31,559 bases of DNA from a virus: positions 1 through 31,559 of the IMG/VR virus record IMGVR_UViG_3300032797_000018; one strand, given 5' to 3'. The notes under the pieces were generated by a model. It saw only the letters and a program-made list of their open reading frames with translations, searched no databases and was not told where the DNA came from. The translations under genes and the position numbers were made by a program. Below, piece by piece: positions 29,754 to 31,559 of this stretch (position 1 is the stretch's first letter; each line of letters opens with the position of its first letter).

Positions 29754-31559
29754 TTAGGTGATTTGGGTGGCGACGGGAACGCCGTTGGTGACTTCGAGCC
29801 GGTAGTAATTACCGTTCGCGGTGTCCTTGACGACGATGGCCTTAAACGCAAGTGGCGCGGTGATGCTGTTCTTGCCCAGGTAGTAGGCGTTGTCGGCGAG
29901 GGGTAGCAGGTTGCCGTCGAAGGCGTAGTTTGACAACCCATCGAAGCTGGCGCAGTCGGCCACGTCAACGCAAGAACCGATTTCTAGGTAGCGGATGGAA
30001 TCGCCAGTGCGCCGCCCAGCGATGCTGATTTCGCGGGTAACGCCGTCGCCGGACGATCCAAAGATAGCGATGCCCTGAGCGGCCGAGTCCTGAATGTTAA
30101 GGGCGCCCTGGGTGGCATCAATGCCGGACCCGCCATTGATGGTGAGATACGTCGTACCAGACCCCGAGATAAATCGCACGATACCGTGAGCGACCCCTTT
30201 GCCCTTCACGTCCAGATAGGTGTTGGTATTTGTGCCCTCATCCGTCTGGAAGATGAAGCTTCCATCCAACGTCTTGAAGTAGGCGTCTGTCTCATCATGT
30301 AGCAGCGTCAGCGTGTCGGTGCCACTGGTGCCGCGGACGGTGAACGTGGACGGGACACTGACGGCGTTGTCGCAGACGATGCCGTGCGCCGGACTGCCGG
30401 TAAGCTGCGCGATATGGTCCACGGCCAGGACGCCGGCATCGCTGATTGTCGGGCCGCCGCTGCCTTGCAACCAGCAGCCAGTCACGCCGTCCCAGCGCGC
30501 GATCTGGTTGTCAACGCTGGCGGCGCCACCGGAGATGAGGGTCTGGAGGGTGAGACATGCAGGATTCCCAGCACCACTATACTCTTGCGTCGGTGGCGTG
30601 AAATCGGTCGTCCATCGGGCAATGCCCTTGGACACGCGCAATTCCTTCATATACCCATTCAGACAGTAATTACCCGAGCGGGAAGCTATCGTCACGGCCA
30701 CACTCATGTCCGGCACCGGACCCGCGGCCGATCCTGGCGATCCAACGTGCGTGCCGTTAACGTACTGCGTAAACGTGGTGCCACTGCGGACTACCGCGAG
30801 ATGGTACCAGGTATTGAGCTGCGGTGTCCAGTCGACATCATGCTCTATTACCAGTGACCCGCCGGAGTAGATGGACAACATAAGTTTGTTGTTGGTCCAC
30901 CAGTACCATTCGATGCGGGTGTTTGCATCGTTAAAATGCGAGTAGATCATGACGGGATTTGTTTTATTGGCGATGTATACCCACACTTCGATGGTGAAGG
31001 GATCAGCACCAAACGTAAAGTCAACACTATCAGGAATAGACAGGTAATCGCCGCTGCCGTCCGACTGCAATACCCCGTTGTGGTCGCCAAATGGCGATGC
31101 CTGCGTAGTATCCACCTGTGCATTACCATAGGCGGTGACGGTATGCGGCGCCGAACCGGCAGTGCCAGAATCCGGGAACGATGTAGACGCATCGGCGCCA
31201 GTGCAATGCAGGAGGACAACGGCGTATGCGTCAGAAGTCGCCGGCACCACCCGGGGAAACTTGTAATCCTCGCCAGTGTAGCTGGTGTTCGATGTGTCGC
31301 TCAGCAACAGGTAGCTGGTCAGCCCGTCAACGGTGTTCGTGTCGGCGGCGGCGATGGCACGGAAGCCCGGTGCGGCGGCGGCGCCACTGGTCGGCCCCAT
31401 GAATGCGTAGTTCGCGGCGGCGGTGGCCACGCCCGTCCCGCCACGGCTGACAGCGAGTTGCGCCTCGCTGGACATGACGCCTGTGGACGTGGCATTAATC
31501 ACGACGTGATCGGCGGTGCCGGCGGCGAGCTTGCTGCGGGCGATGGCGGCGGCGGCGTC
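29754..31559 (-). CDS. Tail-fibre / receptor-binding protein with LamG-like domain (5' end outside window)
   Basis: The frame is open at the right edge (the codons before 31502 read ...AIARSKLAAGTADHVVIN), so the N-terminus is missing; 601 residues are visible. QLAVSRGGTG is typical of phage tail fibres. Between about residues 130 and 310 is a concanavalin A/LamG-like domain: FTIEVWVYIANKTNPVMI, then a Trp-rich stretch (IEWYWW), then WYHLAVVRSGTTFTQYVNG. The C-terminus has ADNAYYLGKNSITAP and VKDTANGNYYRLEVTNGVP, a usual fibre end. It would bind a host receptor or glycan. The gene is much more GC-rich than the rest of the window. Confidence 0.88.
   Translation of the reverse strand, partial: DAAAAIARSKLAAGTADHVVINATSTGVMSSEAQLAVSRGGTGVATAAANYAFMGPTSGAAAAPGFRAIAAADTNTVDGLTSYLLLSDTSNTSYTGEDYKFPRVVPATSDAYAVVLLHCTGADASTSFPDSGTAGSAPHTVTAYGNAQVDTTQASPFGDHNGVLQSDGSGDYLSIPDSVDFTFGADPFTIEVWVYIANKTNPVMIYSHFNDANTRIEWYWWTNNKLMLSIYSGGSLVIEHDVDWTPQLNTWYHLAVVRSGTTFTQYVNGTHVGSPGSAAGPVPDMSVAVTIASRSGNYCLNGYMKELRVSKGIARWTTDFTPPTQEYSGAGNPACLTLQTLISGGAASVDNQIARWDGVTGCWLQGSGGPTISDAGVLAVDHIAQLTGSPAHGIVCDNAVSVPSTFTVRGTSGTDTLTLLHDETDAYFKTLDGSFIFQTDEGTNTNTYLDVKGKGVAHGIVRFISGSGTTYLTINGGSGIDATQGALNIQDSAAQGIAIFGSSGDGVTREISIAGRRTGDSIRYLEIGSCVDVADCASFDGLSNYAFDGNLLPLADNAYYLGKNSITAPLAFKAIVVKDTANGNYYRLEVTNGVPVATQIT

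Noticed and set aside
29627-29968. Minus-strand frame of 113 codons rich in Pro, Ser and Thr overlapping the fibre end
   Set aside because: Out-of-frame shadow of the fibre and Ala-rich genes; composition and lack of ribosome site do not support it.
30384-30857. Plus-strand 157-codon frame inside the fibre gene
   Set aside because: Antisense to the fibre gene in a GC-rich stretch where stop codons are rare; no recognisable domain.
1-31559. CRISPR array, retron or other named defence island
   Set aside because: No regularly spaced repeats with unique spacers, reverse transcriptase or toxin-antitoxin pair was recognised on either strand.

Overview
The window is most likely part of the genome of a tailed double-stranded DNA phage (Caudoviricetes), probably from a metagenome. 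It is packed with short genes that overlap by 4-14 bases. It carries a family A DNA polymerase, a primase-helicase, an SNF2-type helicase, an ATP-dependent DNA ligase, a dNMP kinase, a Dam-type methylase, a small sigma factor, an HNH endonuclease, two tRNAs and a receptor-binding or tail-fibre protein with a LamG-like domain. No integrase, terminase or capsid gene is visible, so lifestyle and host cannot be read from it. Most genes have A/T-rich third codon positions. The fibre gene at the right edge and the repeat protein at 1014-1880 are clearly GC-rich, which suggests mosaic origin.

Layout. Positions 1-5616 (minus) hold an accessory block: small phage proteins, a GT2-like glycosyltransferase, a GC-rich repeat protein, a GT32-like glycosyltransferase, a radical SAM enzyme, an HNH endonuclease and a GT-B-like glycosyltransferase, ending at a tRNA with anticodon UAA. 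Positions 5788-9502 (minus) hold zinc-binding and membrane micro-proteins, a nucleotidyltransferase-fold protein, DNA ligase and a sigma factor with its own strong promoter. Positions 9673-19943 (minus) hold a papain/C39-like protein, an NYN domain protein, a VRR-NUC-like nuclease, a pair of out-of-frame overlapping genes, DNA polymerase, ParB-like protein 1, the SNF2-type helicase, and ParB-like protein 2.

A 318-bp A/T-rich divergent region (19944-20261) separates this from the plus-strand replication arm (20262-25893): primase-helicase, small proteins, dNMP kinase, Dam-like methylase, tRNA-Met(CAU), an FlbD-like protein and a DEDDh exonuclease. The divergent region carries two copies, in opposite orientation, of a 34-bp element (GACTAGAC-N16-ACTAATATAT) that look like matched promoters. 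They flank a large imperfect hairpin that could mark a replication origin. From 25841 the minus strand resumes with a second glycan cassette (DUF115-like, GT32-like, and a zinc-ribbon plus capsule-synthesis-like fusion), then tail-associated genes up to the fibre gene, which runs off the right edge.

How it may work together: the replication genes fit a self-sufficient replisome fired from the central divergent region. The sigma factor leader and the ParB-like protein 2 leader share the motif TAATCAAATCAC, suggesting common control. The most unusual content is the set of about five glycosyltransferase-like proteins plus a DUF115-like protein and a radical SAM enzyme with four extra cysteines. 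Together they could build or edit a glycan on the virion, the phage DNA or the host surface; this is inference.
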